NCBI GenBank assembly: GCA_001643675.2 | Contig: LSRY02000006.1 | Coordinates: forward strand, 188,501 to 252,500 | Direction: 5' to 3' | DNA length: 64,000 bases | Source of the DNA: Monocercomonoides exilis | Lineage: Eukaryota; Preaxostyla; Oxymonadida; Polymastigidae | Part shown: one piece after another, positions 23,736-36,572 of the stretch | Layout of the letters: every line of letters starts with the position of its first letter | How positions within the stretch are numbered: the stretch's first letter is position 1 | Notes under the pieces: model-generated | The model's database searches: none | Seen by the model: the letters and a program-made list of their open reading frames with translations, nothing else | What the model was told of the DNA's origin: nothing | Translations under genes and position numbers: made by a program

Positions 23736-25251
23736 CAATAAAACAGAAGTTAGCGAAATGTTAGTTTAATTTTAGTTGGTTAAAAGATTTTTTGATATTT
23801 AGTTTTATTTTGCTGTGCTCAGTATTTATTAGCTTTCTTTTTTTTAGATTTCTGTTTGACTTAGTTTCATTTTTAATTTTAGAGAATTTTTTCAATTTAA
23901 ATTCAAACATTATTCATAATTGAACTCAAAATAATAGTTGATTTTGATTTGAGTGTGCAACACATGATTTTTATTTTATGAGCCAAGTTTCTAATTCTTT
24001 GGCTTGGCAATCAACTTTCATTTCAGTTTTGTTGTCTTTGTTTTCGTGAATATGTATTTGCAATTGCACAGATGAAACAATTGCGATTCAACATTTTGTA
24101 ACACAAGAAAATGAAGAATAAAGAATGCAATGGCTAAAACAATCACTTATTATCGAAGAACACTTTGCTTCTTGATGCATCATTGGGAAAAAGATTCAAA
24201 ACAAGTGTGAAAAAGATTCCATTTTCTTCTTTGCATATGAATACTGAATTTTTCTTTTCAAATAGCAGAATTTGGAATAACTTTTCAACTTCCAGCAATT
24301 TTCCTTATGAATTTGAATTAAAAAAGAAAGGAAAGAATCTGTTTGAATGTTTTAGTTTTCTTCTCAGTAAATATTAATTGTATGTTGAATTCCAAAAATT
24401 AATAATACCAATTCAAGAAAAACACTTGTAACAAAAAAAATAAAAAGGAAAGACATCAATTTCAAAGTATAGAAAACATTGTAAAAGATTAAAAAGAGAA
24501 AGGAGAGAAATTGTAACTATACTTTTAAAAATCTGAAAGACTTACAAAATTAAAGAATTTTAAGTCGCTGAAAAAATTAAATTGAATTAAAATAAAATAA
24601 AAAAGATTGATGTTAAAAGTCAGAATTGACAGATAATGAAAAACAGCACTGCAATTAAACCAAATAATACGCTCATAAATGAACTTTTGGTTCCCACATT
24701 AGAGAATACGTTCCAAATTGCCGGAATCAATGAAAAAAAACTTGTAACTTATTCGAATAAATAAAACAACCTTTTAAAAAATGAAACATTGTAAGATGAA
24801 AACTTTTTATTAAAAAAAGATTCATTCATTAAATAAGATACATACAAAACTATTTTGGTGATCATTCTCAAGAAAAGTCTTGGAATAATGAATAAAAAAT
24901 TGTAAGTTAGACTTTATAAAATCAAAATTTAATAATCCAAATCAAAATCAAAAATTGTCATAAAGATAACATTTTCGTATAAAAATCAGGAGGGTGATAT
25001 AATATCAAAGTAATGTTCATTAAACACTAATGAACTTATCGTGATTATTACAAAAGAAAGTTTACAATAATTTAATAACAAAAACATTATAATTTAAACA
25101 AATGTCAAACTTAAAAGCAGATAAATCATCGAGACTTTTATGTACAAAAATTATTAACGTAAACCAATTCAAAAAATAATTATTTTCTTGAACAACTCAT
25201 ATCAATTCATCTAACAGAATAGATGCTAAACAAAGAACGGCTATCTCATTC
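23736..25251. other. Intergenic, no gene seen
   Basis: 1.5 kb of A/T-rich sequence between two converging 3' ends. The only open frame (24165-24377) has no coding character. No tRNA, repeat or hairpin of note was seen. Confidence 0.6.
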
Positions 25252-25971
25252 TCATTCACATTCAGGCATCGTTCGCGCCAAAAAGCATTGATACATAACA
25301 TCATATTCCTCAGATGAAACAAATAAATTAAAATTTATTTTCTTCATAAATACAACTTCAGAATGATTTAAAATTTCCAATGGTACAAGAAACATCTTGC
25401 TCCACCACGAATTTTTAAAAGGCGTATCTCGAAGTTGCTTCTGGGAGATAATAACTGAACACAATAAATGAGTTCCAAAAGTGCTTTCACTAATAATTGG
25501 TGTTCGACCTTCTTGAATTCTTTCACAGTCCGCAAGTCCCATTCTGTAAAGATAAATAAGAGCTACAATTAGTTCCGCAAGGGTCAAAGAAGCTGCATTT
25601 CTTGTAAAGGTGAAAAAATGAATAATTTTATGGTAAAGCTCAGCGTTCTTTTTAATCCTCGATTCATCAGTAAGCAATGCAGATATTTTATCAGATATCA
25701 AAAATCTTTGAAGAACAGCAACGACAGTCTTTGCGCACAACGAAAGACAAGAATCATTTGATAACTCTGTTGAAATGCGGAAGTAAATAATTTCTTGATC
25801 AACAGAATGCTCCTCAGGAAAGGAAGCTAAAAACAATGAAGTTTCGCGTTGAGGCGAATCACCTTTGGAATCTTTAAATGTGTGAACATAAGCGCAGGGT
25901 GTTATCGGAGCAATGCCATTTTCTGAAATACACTCCGAAGATATTGATGTACAATGCGATATTGCTGCCAT
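25252..25971 (-). CDS. Pho80/cyclin-P-type cyclin
   Basis: Single exon, 239 residues, starting MAAISHCTS. The middle and C-terminal half follow the PHO80-like cyclin box: YHKIIHFFTFTRNAASLTL, then LIVALIYLYRMG (the helix usually written ALIYLDRL), THLLCSVIISQKQLRDTPFK (the usual RLLLTALLLASKFLDD), NSWWSKMFLVPLEILNHSE (the usual A.VGGISLQELNKLE) and FMKKINFNLFVSSEEY (the usual FL..LDWRLFVS.EE). It should bind and activate a cyclin-dependent kinase of the Pho85/CDK5 type, acting in cell-cycle or nutrient signalling; the partner is not in this window. The N-terminal 90 residues are not conserved. Length is normal for the family. Confidence 0.8.
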   Translation of the reverse strand: MAAISHCTSISSECISENGIAPITPCAYVHTFKDSKGDSPQRETSLFLASFPEEHSVDQEIIYFRISTELSNDSCLSLCAKTVVAVLQRFLISDKISALLTDESRIKKNAELYHKIIHFFTFTRNAASLTLAELIVALIYLYRMGLADCERIQEGRTPIISESTFGTHLLCSVIISQKQLRDTPFKNSWWSKMFLVPLEILNHSEVVFMKKINFNLFVSSEEYDVMYQCFLARTMPECE

Positions 25972-26311
25972 AATTAGGTAGTAATCGATATATAGGAAAA
26001 ATCAACGAACAATTGCGTACTTCAAAAGTACTTTTCACAAAAAGTGGTTAATATTTTATAGCTAAACTAAGGTTGGCTTTGATCTTGTTGTTAACGAACA
26101 TTAAGGGAATCAATAATGAAGGACGGTTCTACATTAATTTTTAGCTTTATTATAACATATGCTATTTCTAGTTACAGCTTTGAATTTCTAATATTTCATC
26201 ATCCTTTCTTAAAAAATTTTTTTCACAATGAAAATAGAAATAAAAAAATACAAAAAATACAACGTGACGTGCTGCGAAATGATAAAAATTGAAAAGTTTT
26301 GAAATGACATT
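25972..26311. other. Intergenic, no gene seen
   Basis: Short A/T-rich spacer between the cyclin start and the 3' end of the Spc24-like gene. Nothing recognisable. Confidence 0.6.
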
Positions 26312-27250
26312 TTAGCTAAAAGCGTTCCCTATTTTTTCCCACAAATCATTTTGCTGATCAAAAGAAAATTCTCCTTCATTTGAAGTAATCTGAACAGGGA
26401 TAGGATCCTTTCCATCAGAAGGAATTATAACTTTAATAGATTTCAAGATAAACATGCTTTGATCTTATTAATAATTACAAACCTCCACTCATTTCATTTT
26501 CAGTGCTCATAGTCACATTTCGAAGCCCTGTTAATTCTTCGTAAAGTTGAATTTGAGCACTTCAAAAGAAAATATATCGAAATGTTGAAATAAAAGACAA
26601 CAATTGCGTTGTGAAAAAATAGCATGATTGGTTGGAATAATAATAATAATTATCACAATCATAAAATTCACACTTTGATTTCTTTTTATTCTGTTCAAAC
26701 TGACGTTTTAATTCTTCCATTTCTTGATCATAAGCAGCGGACTGATCCTGTAGCTGACAAAATTTTCGGATCAACTCTCTTCAAATTTGAAAATTTAAAA
26801 TTTATCATTGCAAATTTATGTGGAAAGTTGATGATATTCAAAAAATCATCTCAATTGATAAAAAAAACAGTGAAATTAAACTTATTTCTTTCGCTTGATT
26901 CTTCTTTCAAAGTATTTGCATCATCAATTTCTTTTTGAATTTTATCCATTTTTAATTTATGTTCCTTCTCAGGATCTGATTCTGTTGCTCGTTTTTCGGC
27001 TTCTTCAACAGTTTGAGTCCATTCTAATTGAAAATATTATTATCTTGAACAATAATAAATGTTACAAAGCAGAACCAGATAATGTTGCTTCAAATGATGC
27101 TTGAGCTTCCTTGGCTGTTTCTTTTGCAAGTTTAACCTCTGCTGCTATTTGTTTAAGTTTTTCGGGTTCATCTGATTCTTCAAATGTCTTTATAAGTTGT
27201 TCCATTTCATTTAATGCTTGCTGGAGCTCGTCTGCTCCTTCTTGTTCCAT
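26312..27250 (-). CDS. Spc24-like kinetochore protein
   Basis: Five exons: 27076-27250, 26882-27023, 26674-26778, 26483-26559 and 26312-26430 (205 residues), all GT-AG with matching phases. Residues 1 to about 145 are a Glu/Lys coiled coil. The C-terminus is a small globular part: IQLYEELTGLRNVTMS, then VIIPSDGKDPIPVQI and EFSFDQQNDLWEKIGNAFS. The L-Y-x-x-L-T-G-[IL] entry to the globular domain and the closing FSFD...LWEKI match the shape of Spc24 of the Ndc80 complex, where Spc24/Spc25 anchors the complex at the inner kinetochore. Total length is close to Spc24 of other eukaryotes. Spc25 or another RWD-like coiled-coil kinetochore protein is the alternative. The last intron is taken as 52 nt, but a 19-nt version is formally possible. 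Confidence 0.55.
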
Positions 27251-27834
27251 GAAATAAAAAATTTGTATTTAATTTCCAATTATTGAATTATTTTTTTATG
27301 GGTTAACATTAGTAAAAATTCTTGATGAACTTAACATTTCAAATGTCATTTTTAATTTTTTTTCATCTTCAAAAAATGCTTTGATAAAAATCATGAACAT
27401 ATTCAACGAAATTTGCTTAAACTATAAAAAAAAGATGATTTGAATGATGCGATTTAGGCATTATCAAATCCTAAAAAAATTCACAAACAAAATAATTCAA
27501 AAATTGCAATTGATTTTGGTGGAAAATTTTCTCACTTATTTATTTTAATTTTCCATCTCTATAAAGATAATCACAAGTTAACATAGAAAACATCATTAAG
27601 CTAGAAACAAATCCAACAGAGAAGAAACTGAAATAATGAAAAAATGTGACATATAAAATGAAGATAAATATGGAAAAAATAACTAAATTTCAAGAGACTT
27701 ATTTGCTGCAAACCAATTTTCAAACGCAACACAAACAAACAAACAAACAAATAAACAAATAAACATTTTAAAAAAACAGTGGATGAACAAAGATAATCAA
27801 AAAACCAGCCAAATAATAATAATAATAAATCGAA
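27251..27834. other. Intergenic, no gene seen
   Basis: A/T-rich. Contains a short CAAA/TAAA microsatellite around 27729-27760. No coding or RNA signal. Confidence 0.6.
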
Positions 27835-30800
27835 TTAAAATGCACGACGTTCTGCTGAGCTGGACATAAAGCCAACAATATGCTTGGGCTTCGGGGCTGG
27901 TTTTGGAGAAGGCGAAGGGCGCGGGGCAGACGAGACAGCTGGCTGCATGTAACGCGGCAGAGGGCGAGAGCGCACAGCTCGCTTGGCAGCAGGGGTGGAT
28001 GGATGGGACGAAGACTTCGATTTGGCTTTTGAATCTTCCTGTGTGTTGTCTGGAGACTCGTCCCCGCTCTCTTCTTTCTTTGGCTCGCTGGCTTCACCCA
28101 GCTGCTTGTTCTTCTGCTCTTCCTGTTCTTTCTCCTCCTGCTCTTTTTGCTTCTCCTTCTCCTCCTTCGCATCCAGCGTCTCCTCCACTTTCTCTGCCAA
28201 ACTTACCTTTTTCCCTCTCTCCACTTCTTGTTTCGGCCTTCGATATGGCTCACACACAGGCTTCGTCGGGTCAATTCCCCTCTCCTTCCACATGCTCGTG
28301 TGCCACTCCCGCACAAAGCGGTGGCTGTTCGACGACCACCACGCTGCTGCATCGTGCTCTGTCCAGTACTGCCTGTCAAACAAGATGGCCACAACCACAT
28401 CCTTCCCTGAAATCTGCTGCGACTCTGCCATCACAAGCGAGATGCCAAACGTGCCTGTCTTCCGGCGGTATGTTAAGGAGTCGCACGTGGCTGGGTCGAG
28501 AAGCCGCCAGCGCCCAAAGTACGCGTCGGTGTTCGGATCGAAGTGGAAGGGGGACTCTGGGCGGGGCAGCAGAGAAGAAGAGGAGGAAGAGAAAGAAGAA
28601 GAAGAAGAGGAGGAGGAGAAGCCACGAGTCGAGACAGGGCGATGAAGTGAAAGGGAAGATGCATTAGATGAAGAGGAGGAAGAGGAAGAAGAAGGAACAA
28701 TAAGCGATGGCTGTGAAGGCGGAGGTGAGCCAGCTGGTGAGCCCAACAGCTCCGACGAATCAAAGCGGAAGGAGCGCGAGCGAATATGCGACGTCTTTCT
28801 CCCTCTTATTCCCTGGGGCATTGGCTGGAATTCAACATCTGCCTGGTTGAAAAGAAGAGAACTGGGCACATTTTCTGTGTCATTCATTTCAGGGAGAGAG
28901 GCGACAGAGAAGATGGACAGTTGCTTACTACCCATCGATGCGAGCTGTGCCTGTGACTGTGCTATTAGCATCGACTGCATCGATTGCTGTGATTGCAGCG
29001 ACTGTTGAGACAGTTGCGACTGAAGAGACTTCTGCTGCTGAGCAGCCAGCATCTTCCTCTGCTGCTGCTGCACCAGCGCGTCCCACACGTCAGTTACTCT
29101 GTCCCACACGTCCCTCACAAACACAATCAGCCTGTGCGGCGGGCGCGTTCCCTTTTGCGTGAACTCCCAAAAGGACAGCTTTCCATCGCTGTCCGCATCG
29201 CACTTCGCAAAGATGATCTCAGTCATTGCTGCGATGTCGTCGCCTTCCACATCGTTCTGCAGAGAGGACAGCACGTTGAAGAGGTCACTGCCATTGATGA
29301 AGCCGTCCTGGTCCCAGTCAAACAGGCGGAACAGAAAACGCGCTACGACAAGGTCGCCGAGAGGGGTCAAGTGTGTCTCGCGAAAGGGCGAGGGAAGAGA
29401 AGCAGTGGGCGACTGCAGCAAAGCAGTTGGGTTGATGGTGGGGGAGGAAGAGGGGGTGCTGTGAAGAGGTGAATTGTTGGCGGGGGGAGAATTGAATGGA
29501 GATTGCAGCGAGTTCGAAGAGGAATGCAGAAGCGAGCTCGACTTTCTCGAAAGCGCCTCTCTTTTTGCCAGCACTGCATTTGAGGGAGACGAAGCACTGG
29601 CATCAGAAGGGCTGTTCCCAGCTTCGTTCCCGTTTGACTGGAGTGAATTGGAAGAAGAAGCTGACTGCAAAGGAGTTGGTGGCGAGTTGAAAAGAAGCGA
29701 AGAACGACGAGGGATGCACAATGAATTTGTTCTCTGGTGTTTTGACGAGCCGTTCTGCTGCTGCATCAGCTGCTGTTGGATCAATCTCTGAGCATCGCCC
29801 ACTTCACGAGACAACACAAACAACGAACCCACCACAGCAAACAGAAGGCGCAGTGTGAGGAAGAAGCGTGTGGTGTCGATTGTCATTGAGAAGTCGCCAG
29901 TGATGGTGTCGGCCTCTTTCTTCATCTTCTCCTTCTCTCGCTGCAGTTGCTGCTTCATCTTCTGAATGGACGGGATGTGCGAGTTGTACGACGGCTTTGC
30001 AAACGCCACCTGTCCCTCTTTGCCAGTCTTGTTCAGCACCGCTGTTGTTGGCAGCACATTCGCCTGGAATGGAGTGGGGGTGGATGAAGGAGACACTTGG
30101 CTGTCGAGTTTGGAGTGGTAGCGCGAGAATCCTTGGTCCAGCAAGGGCGCCATGAAGTTCAGGTATGTTGTGATGCCGCCGATCGTGAAGCGCTCCACTT
30201 TCGTCCCATCGGCTGCTTTCTCCTTCATCAGAGGGTCGTTTTCAGGCGGGGGCAGGCGGGAAGCGGTGGAAGACGAAGAAACCAGCACGTTTTCAGCGTC
30301 TGCCAGCGCTGTCTGCATCTGAGCTGAGACGTCGGCGTAGTTCGCAGCGAGCGAGCGGCGGAGCGGCCGGAGTGACATCGCCTTCAGCTCTTTCTTCTCC
30401 ATCTCGTCCAGTTTCGCCAGCTGCTCGTCGATCTCCGCCACTCTGCTGATTCCGTTGTCCTTTGCATCGAGGAAGCTCATGATGGAGCACAAGGGGACAG
30501 GGCAGCAGTGATAGTCAATAGGAACTCCACATTCATAGGCAGTGACAGAAGTTGAGGCATCGTCAGGAGAAGAAGGGAACAAAGTGCTGGAGAAAGACGG
30601 GGCATTAACAGAGATTGGTGTGGAGAAAGGAGTGCTAGTTGCATAAAATCCATTGGGTGTGTCGTTCATCAGCTTCTCATACTCACTCGTTGCTATCAGC
30701 CTGTCTCTCTTCGCAGCCTCCACGCCTCCAATCACAATCGTCCAGTAGAGATAGTTCGCATACACCTCGTTGTCCACCCCCAAAAGCGCCATAAACCTGG

Positions 30801-33800
30801 CAAACGCTGCCGGTGCAATGAAGCCGTCGACATTCACACAGCCATACAAGACAGACGGCGGAGGGTCCCTCCCGTTCTCCACAAACACCCTCTGCACCAC
30901 TTTCGCAGGGAGCGGATACCCCACCCGCACCGCAGACAAGAAGCGGCTCCGCTCCGCCAGGTCGAAAAAGGCGCGCATGTGGTTGACTCCAAAATGCGCC
31001 TCGTTCTGAAAGCGCTCCACGACAGAATCAAACGCATCGACCATCTCCCTCAGCCGCTTCTGCTTTTCTGCATCTGCTTTCGCTTTCGCCTCGCGCCTTT
31101 GCCGCTCTTCTTCTTCCATCTCCTTCTGCTGCTCCAGACGAAGACGACGCTTCTCCGCACGTCGCTCTGCTTTCGATTTCTTGTGTGCTTTTGGCTTTTT
31201 CTCTGGTTTTGATTGGTTGCCATTGTTTTCTGTACCCATATTGTTTCCATTCTCTTTCTCCTTTCCATTCTCATCTTTCTCTTTCTCCTTCTCCTTCTCC
31301 TCTTCTTTCTTCTCTTCTGCTGCCATTTCGTCGATGATATCTGCCCCTTCGCTTATCCCCAGTGCCATCAGAATCTCCTTGTTCCTCTCCATCTGCTTCC
31401 TCCTCTTCCTCTGCCTCGCCTTCTCCTTCTCCACTCTTTTCTTCTTCTCTTCTTCTGTCTCTTTCTGCTTAGCTTCCACTTCCCTTGAGATGTCATCGCC
31501 ATCGCCAGCACCATTCGAACGAGTCGTTGGCCGCTCTGGCTGAGGAATCAGAATTTGGGGCTCACTAAATTTGGGTGTGATGGATGATGAAGACTTGGCC
31601 AATGGAACAGATGAAGTGGATGAGGTGGATGAATTAAATGAATTGGATGAGGTGGATGGAGAAGGAGAGGATGAGGTGGGCTTGGCAGATGAGGTGGAGG
31701 TGGATGTGGGAGACGGAGACGGAGAAGAATAAGATGGAGAAGGAACAGAAAAGGTGATTTTTGAGGTTTTTGCCTTTGATTGTTGCTGCTGCTGTTGTGG
31801 CATTGAAATATCCATTTTCGAATTATCAGGTGGAATTTGTGTATTATTAGCTGGCTGAACTGTTCCATTGTCATTCATTGACTTTGCTGTTTGTTCTGCT
31901 GCTATTTCCTCCTTCTGTGTATTTTTACGTCTTTTCGGTGTTTTTGAGCGAGAAGGCAGTTCTTCTTGTGGTTGTGGAGTTGACTTGTTATTCTCTTTCT
32001 CTCTTGTTTCTTGCGTGGAGTTATCAACAAATGGAACAGAAGATGGACGAGATTGAATGACAGGATTTGAAAACTGTCTTTCAACAACAGTTTCCCTTTC
32101 AAATTGTTCATTATTTTCTGTTTGCTCAAAATAATCCTCTTTTTCATTGCTCTGTTGAATGAGATATTTGGAGCTCCTGTTATGTCTTTCCTTTTCCACC
32201 TTCTCTTCATCTTTCTTCTCATCACTCCAATTTCTTTCATTTACATCGATTTCTGATTGTTGCAATGGACGTGGCTGCAGTTGCGTCTTTTCCTGCTGCT
32301 GAGATAGCTGGTTCTGTTCAAATTGTGCCTGTGATTGTGATTGCGATTTTGACAATGAATGTTCTTCAATCTGCATTTGTGTATGCATTTGTGCTTGTGA
32401 CTGTGAATGTGATCGTGAATGCAACCGCGGCTGTGACTGTGACTGTGACTGTGATATTGATTGCTTTTCCATCTCAATCTCTTTCTCTGCTTCTATTTCC
32501 ATCTGTGGTTTCTCTTGCTGAAAAGACGGTGAATCTTCGTGTGCTCCCTCAAAGAACTGCACTGTGTGCACACTTTCAGTCGAGTCAATTGTTCGAGTGG
32601 TAGATTGACTCGACGAAGAAGACGCTACGAAATTCGACTGCTCATTTGCAGCTTTGATGAGTTTGGAGAGTTTGAGATCACTTTTATTGGATGAGGAGGA
32701 AGAGGAAGAAGAGAAATTTTTATCATTTTTATTATATGAAGCATCGACAGGAAAAGGAGGAGCACCAGGCGAATGTGCGCGATTCAGAGAAGAAGCAGAC
32801 GCAGCATCGTATTCAATTGTGAATGTGGGCGATATCGTTGTTACAGACGTCGAAAAAGCAGGTGCTGTTGGCGAAGCCACGTGTTCCATTGAAGGAAGCA
32901 TCGATGCAGATGAAAGGGTGCTGTAGAATGAAGAATCCAATTTCGGGTGCTTCATCTTGTTCTTTCCCAATGTGCTGCTATTTTCATTACCATCTCTATC
33001 TTCATCATCGTCATCATCGTCTTTGACTGTCACAAGAATCGATTGGGCTCTGCTGAATTCTGTTGTCTTTCTGTCGAACGAGCGGTCAATGAACGGAAAC
33101 ACTTCAAAAGTGCTGTCTTTTGCCCGTTCTTCCGTTGGCGTTCGGCTTTCTCCTTGGCTTTCTCTTCCAAATGAGGTATTTGGAATTGCATTGTTCTCGT
33201 CTTTTACATCATTTCCATTGGAATTCATGCTGTTCTCCACTTTATCATCACCCTCATCATCACCCTCATCATCATCTTCATCATCATCTTCATTGTCATC
33301 ATCATCATCATCTGAGTCATCATCATCTGAGTCATTTTCTTCAGTGTCATAGTAATCACTGTCCTTGTCGTCTCCATCATCGTCGTTCAAATAGAGCTCA
33401 TCATAAAACCGCTCTCCTTTCTGATACAAAAGCTCTCCCCCGCTTCTTCTCTTCTCTTCTTCTATCAGCTCTTCCTGTGATGCATTCACAGCCACATCTG
33501 CATTTCCTTCATTTCGTTCACTTAGCTTGTTGTCAACTGCTGACTGCATTGTATTCTGATGTGCTTTGTCAAATGGACTCATTGCCTCGTTCTGGCTGTT
33601 GGAGTTGCCTTGTGATTGAGGTCGTGCTGCAGACGGAGCATTCAGCACAGAAGTCGAAGGTGCTTTTCGTGGAATTTCTTTTTATTAAAATTAAAATTAA
33701 AATTATGATTAAAAAAATATATCATTGGTAGTGATGACAAAAATAGAAAGTTATCAAGAGAAACAATAAAATTGATAAATAATAGCATAACAACAATTTG

Positions 33801-36572
33801 ATATCACACCATTTGCAGCATGCAACCTTACACTAAATCCAAGCACCCCTTCAGCTGGATCTTCATTCGCAAAGTTCTGATTGAACGGATCTTCATCTTC
33901 AGCTTCGTTCTTTGCTTCTTCGTTTCTGTTTGCTGAGCCTCCTTTCTTTGAGCCATTAGCATCATTTCTGTTGCTACTAAAAGTAACATGATTGTTATTC
34001 CCATTGTAATTATTGCCTGCTCTTGATATGCTTCTGCTATTGTTATTGGCAGGATCATGAGTACCTCCTCCATTGCTTCCTCTGTATTTATTGCCTCTTC
34101 CCTCGTCTCCATTCCCGTTTCCACCCAAAAGCGCCTTCTTCTTCTCCTCCTCCTCCGACGGAGAAAGAGGTAAATACGTCGACGTCTTCCTGCCGACCAC
34201 GCGGATGCTGCCTCTTTTGAACTGCGTCTGCAGATATTGCATCTCCCTCTCCTCAATCCCTTCCCTTTGCAGCGCTGCCACCGTCGACTCTTCCACCACT
34301 GGCGCCTCCATCCTCTCATCATCCATTCCAAATTCTTCTTCTCCCTTTTGCAGAGCTCTAATATCCATCTCATCCACTCCCGTGCTCCGTCGCCTCTCGT
34401 CTGCCAGCAGCTCTGCCTCAATGACGTCTTCCTCATCCATTCCATACGCCCCTCCGCTTCCTCTCCTGTCGACTGCATTCGACAAGTGCCGCGACAGCTG
34501 CTGGACTGAATAGAACGGCTGCGGCGGACGCGGGTCTGCCACATTCGACCAGTCGACCACGCGAAGCGGAGTCCAGCGCGGATTAAGTGCATCATTCAAC
34601 ATGCGGTCGCTTTGGTTGGGTGTGGAAACAGAGGAGGAGGAGGAGGAAGAGGAAGAAGAAAAGGAAGAGGAGAATGCAGAATAAGAAGAAGAGGAGGAGG
34701 AGGAAGATGATGATGAAGTGCTTGGACGAGATTCGTGGACAGGGGCGATGTAGTGGACAGAAGGAGGGATTGTTTGAATGGGAGTGAGGCGCCCCGAATA
34801 CGGCTGGGGAGTGTGAGGAGAGGACAGAATGGCTGAGATGGAAGAAGACGTCGCCTGCAGCGTCTCTTCGTCGGAGGCCGGGGGAAGTGCCGAAAGAGCA
34901 GCAGAGATTGAGTAGCGGTGCGGCTGCGAGGGAGGGTCGAAGAGGAAGTGTGAGGTTGGCGTGTGGAGAACAGAGGCAGAAGAAGAAGAAAAAAGAGAAG
35001 AGGACGGAGCGGATGATGTGGTGGAGGAGAAGCCAGCAGCAGACGATGGAAGATACGCGTTTGCCGGCAGCGTCGAAGACAGCGCAGAGGAAGGAGAAGA
35101 GAACATCGAAAAAGCAGACGCACCTGAGTTGTAAGTGGATGCCAGCTTCGGCTCGTACGATGGCACGAACGGGCGCGACGGGAGCATCGCTGACGAAAGA
35201 GAAGGCGAGTGGAAACGCGGCGGGGAGCTGCGGGAAGGCGAGTGGCGGCGAAGCGAAGCGGATGGCGAAGGCGTCCGATAGACAGGCACAAACTGGCCGA
35301 GCGCACTTTCGATCGCTGAGCGGCGGTCTCCAGCTGAGCTCTTCGCTCTTCGGCCGCCCACTCGTGCTCGTTCTCTCTCTCTCTCCCTTTCTCTCTCTCT
35401 TTCTCTTTCTCGTTCTCGTTCTCTGTATTCTTCTCTGAATTCGCTTTCGCTTTCAATTTCGCTTTCGTCTTCGTCTTTGCCTCTTCTCCACTCTCTGCTC
35501 TTGTCGTTTTCCAGCGACTTTCCTCTTCTCTCCCGCTGCCCTTTTGCTGTCTGCTGTCTCCCTCTTCTCTGCTTCTGCCGCTCAGCCATGCGCTCTTCAG
35601 CAATCGTCAAGATGTGCTCATCTGCTGACGAGCCTAAATTTGGCTTCTCAAAACTCACTCGTAGTTTCCTGCGTTCAGAATTTTTGTTTGCTTTATTCGT
35701 ATTCTTTGGTGACATCCTCTCTCCAACGCTTCCCCGACGACCTTTTCGCTCTCTCTCCAGCTCTTTCCTCGCTCCTCTTTTAATTTCTTCTTCTTCCAGT
35801 TGAAATTGCTCGGCTTTTATGTAAGTTGATGTCAGAGTTCCTTCTCTGTAAGCAGTGCCAATATTTGGAGATTGCCCTTGAAAGTCCAAGCAAGTTGTGT
35901 GAAAATAGGCTGATTCGGGTTCTTCTGGAAGATAAGGTGAAACCAATAGCGCATCTTGATGAGAATTTCGAGATCTGCGCCCGAGCGATGCTCTTTTTGG
36001 AACAGAAGGAGAAGTGAAATTTGAGAGAGGCTTCTCATCCATAACAAATCTTTTGTTGAAAGAGTCTGGAGAAAGTGCTCTTGAATGCTTTAGAGGCAAA
36101 GCGGTGCTGTTTCTCAAATCATTTGTTGCACTCGGTGAAGAATCCTTTATGGATGATGAAAAGGTCAATTTTCTGCGCGAAGAAAATGTTGAAGATGATG
36201 GACGAGCTGTAATAGTTTCCGCAGATGGGGATGAAGCTATTCCCCTCGAATTGTCCGCATCTTTTTGCTTTTCATTTGAGATCGAACGACTCCGAATAGT
36301 GTGAGTTTGGGTCATTAAAGAAGGTCTTAAAAGCAATGGTTTATATTGCGTTGAAAACGGAACTGAAAAAGGTTGAGATGTCTCGAATAAATTTTTATGT
36401 TTTAATTCATCCTTTGTAATATAATTATTTGAAAAAAAGATTCATCATTTTTCAGTATGATCAATAAAATGTAAAATTAATCAAAAGTTTCTTTTGTTGA
36501 AAAAAAGGATACCAAAGCTTCTGAAGGTGTCATAACAGCTCTTCTTGGAGCCTTTTGTTCAAGCGTTGCCAT
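27835..36572 (-). CDS. Giant low-complexity protein with an EF-hand pair
   Basis: Three exons: 36513-36572 (MATLEQKAPRR...), 33810-36411 and 27835-33677, giving 2,834 residues. The joins are inferred. The last two exons lack a good start of their own, the middle exon runs into an intron-like stop, and phases fit; the donor at 33809 (GTGTGA) has an alternative slightly upstream. Two canonical EF-hands occur near residues 2343 and 2384 (DWDQDGFINGSDL and DADSDGKLSFWEF), so calcium binding is likely. An upstream helical region (VNHMRAFFDLAERSRFL...VNVDGFIAPAAFARFMAL) may be a degenerate EF-hand-like part. Elsewhere there are serine runs, an (Arg-Glu)n run at about 35370-35440, Ser-Gln dipeptide repeats at 32300-32460, an Asp-rich block at 33240-33370 and a Lys/Glu-rich coiled coil at about 31.0-31.5 kb. 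I do not recognise an orthologue. Confidence 0.7.

Noticed and set aside
24165-24377. Small 70-codon open frame in the 23.7-25.2 kb spacer
   Set aside because: Phe/Asn/Lys-rich as expected for A/T-rich DNA, no motif, no splice context.
26464-26482. A 19-nt ultrashort intron in the Spc24-like gene
   Set aside because: The same donor with an acceptor at 26431 gives a 52-nt intron, matching the other introns here, and preserves the frame; the 19-nt version is not needed.
32241-32477. CRISPR-like short repeats in the 32.3-32.46 kb region
   Set aside because: They are tandem Ser-Gln/His codons within the giant EF-hand gene, without spacers; the organism is eukaryotic.
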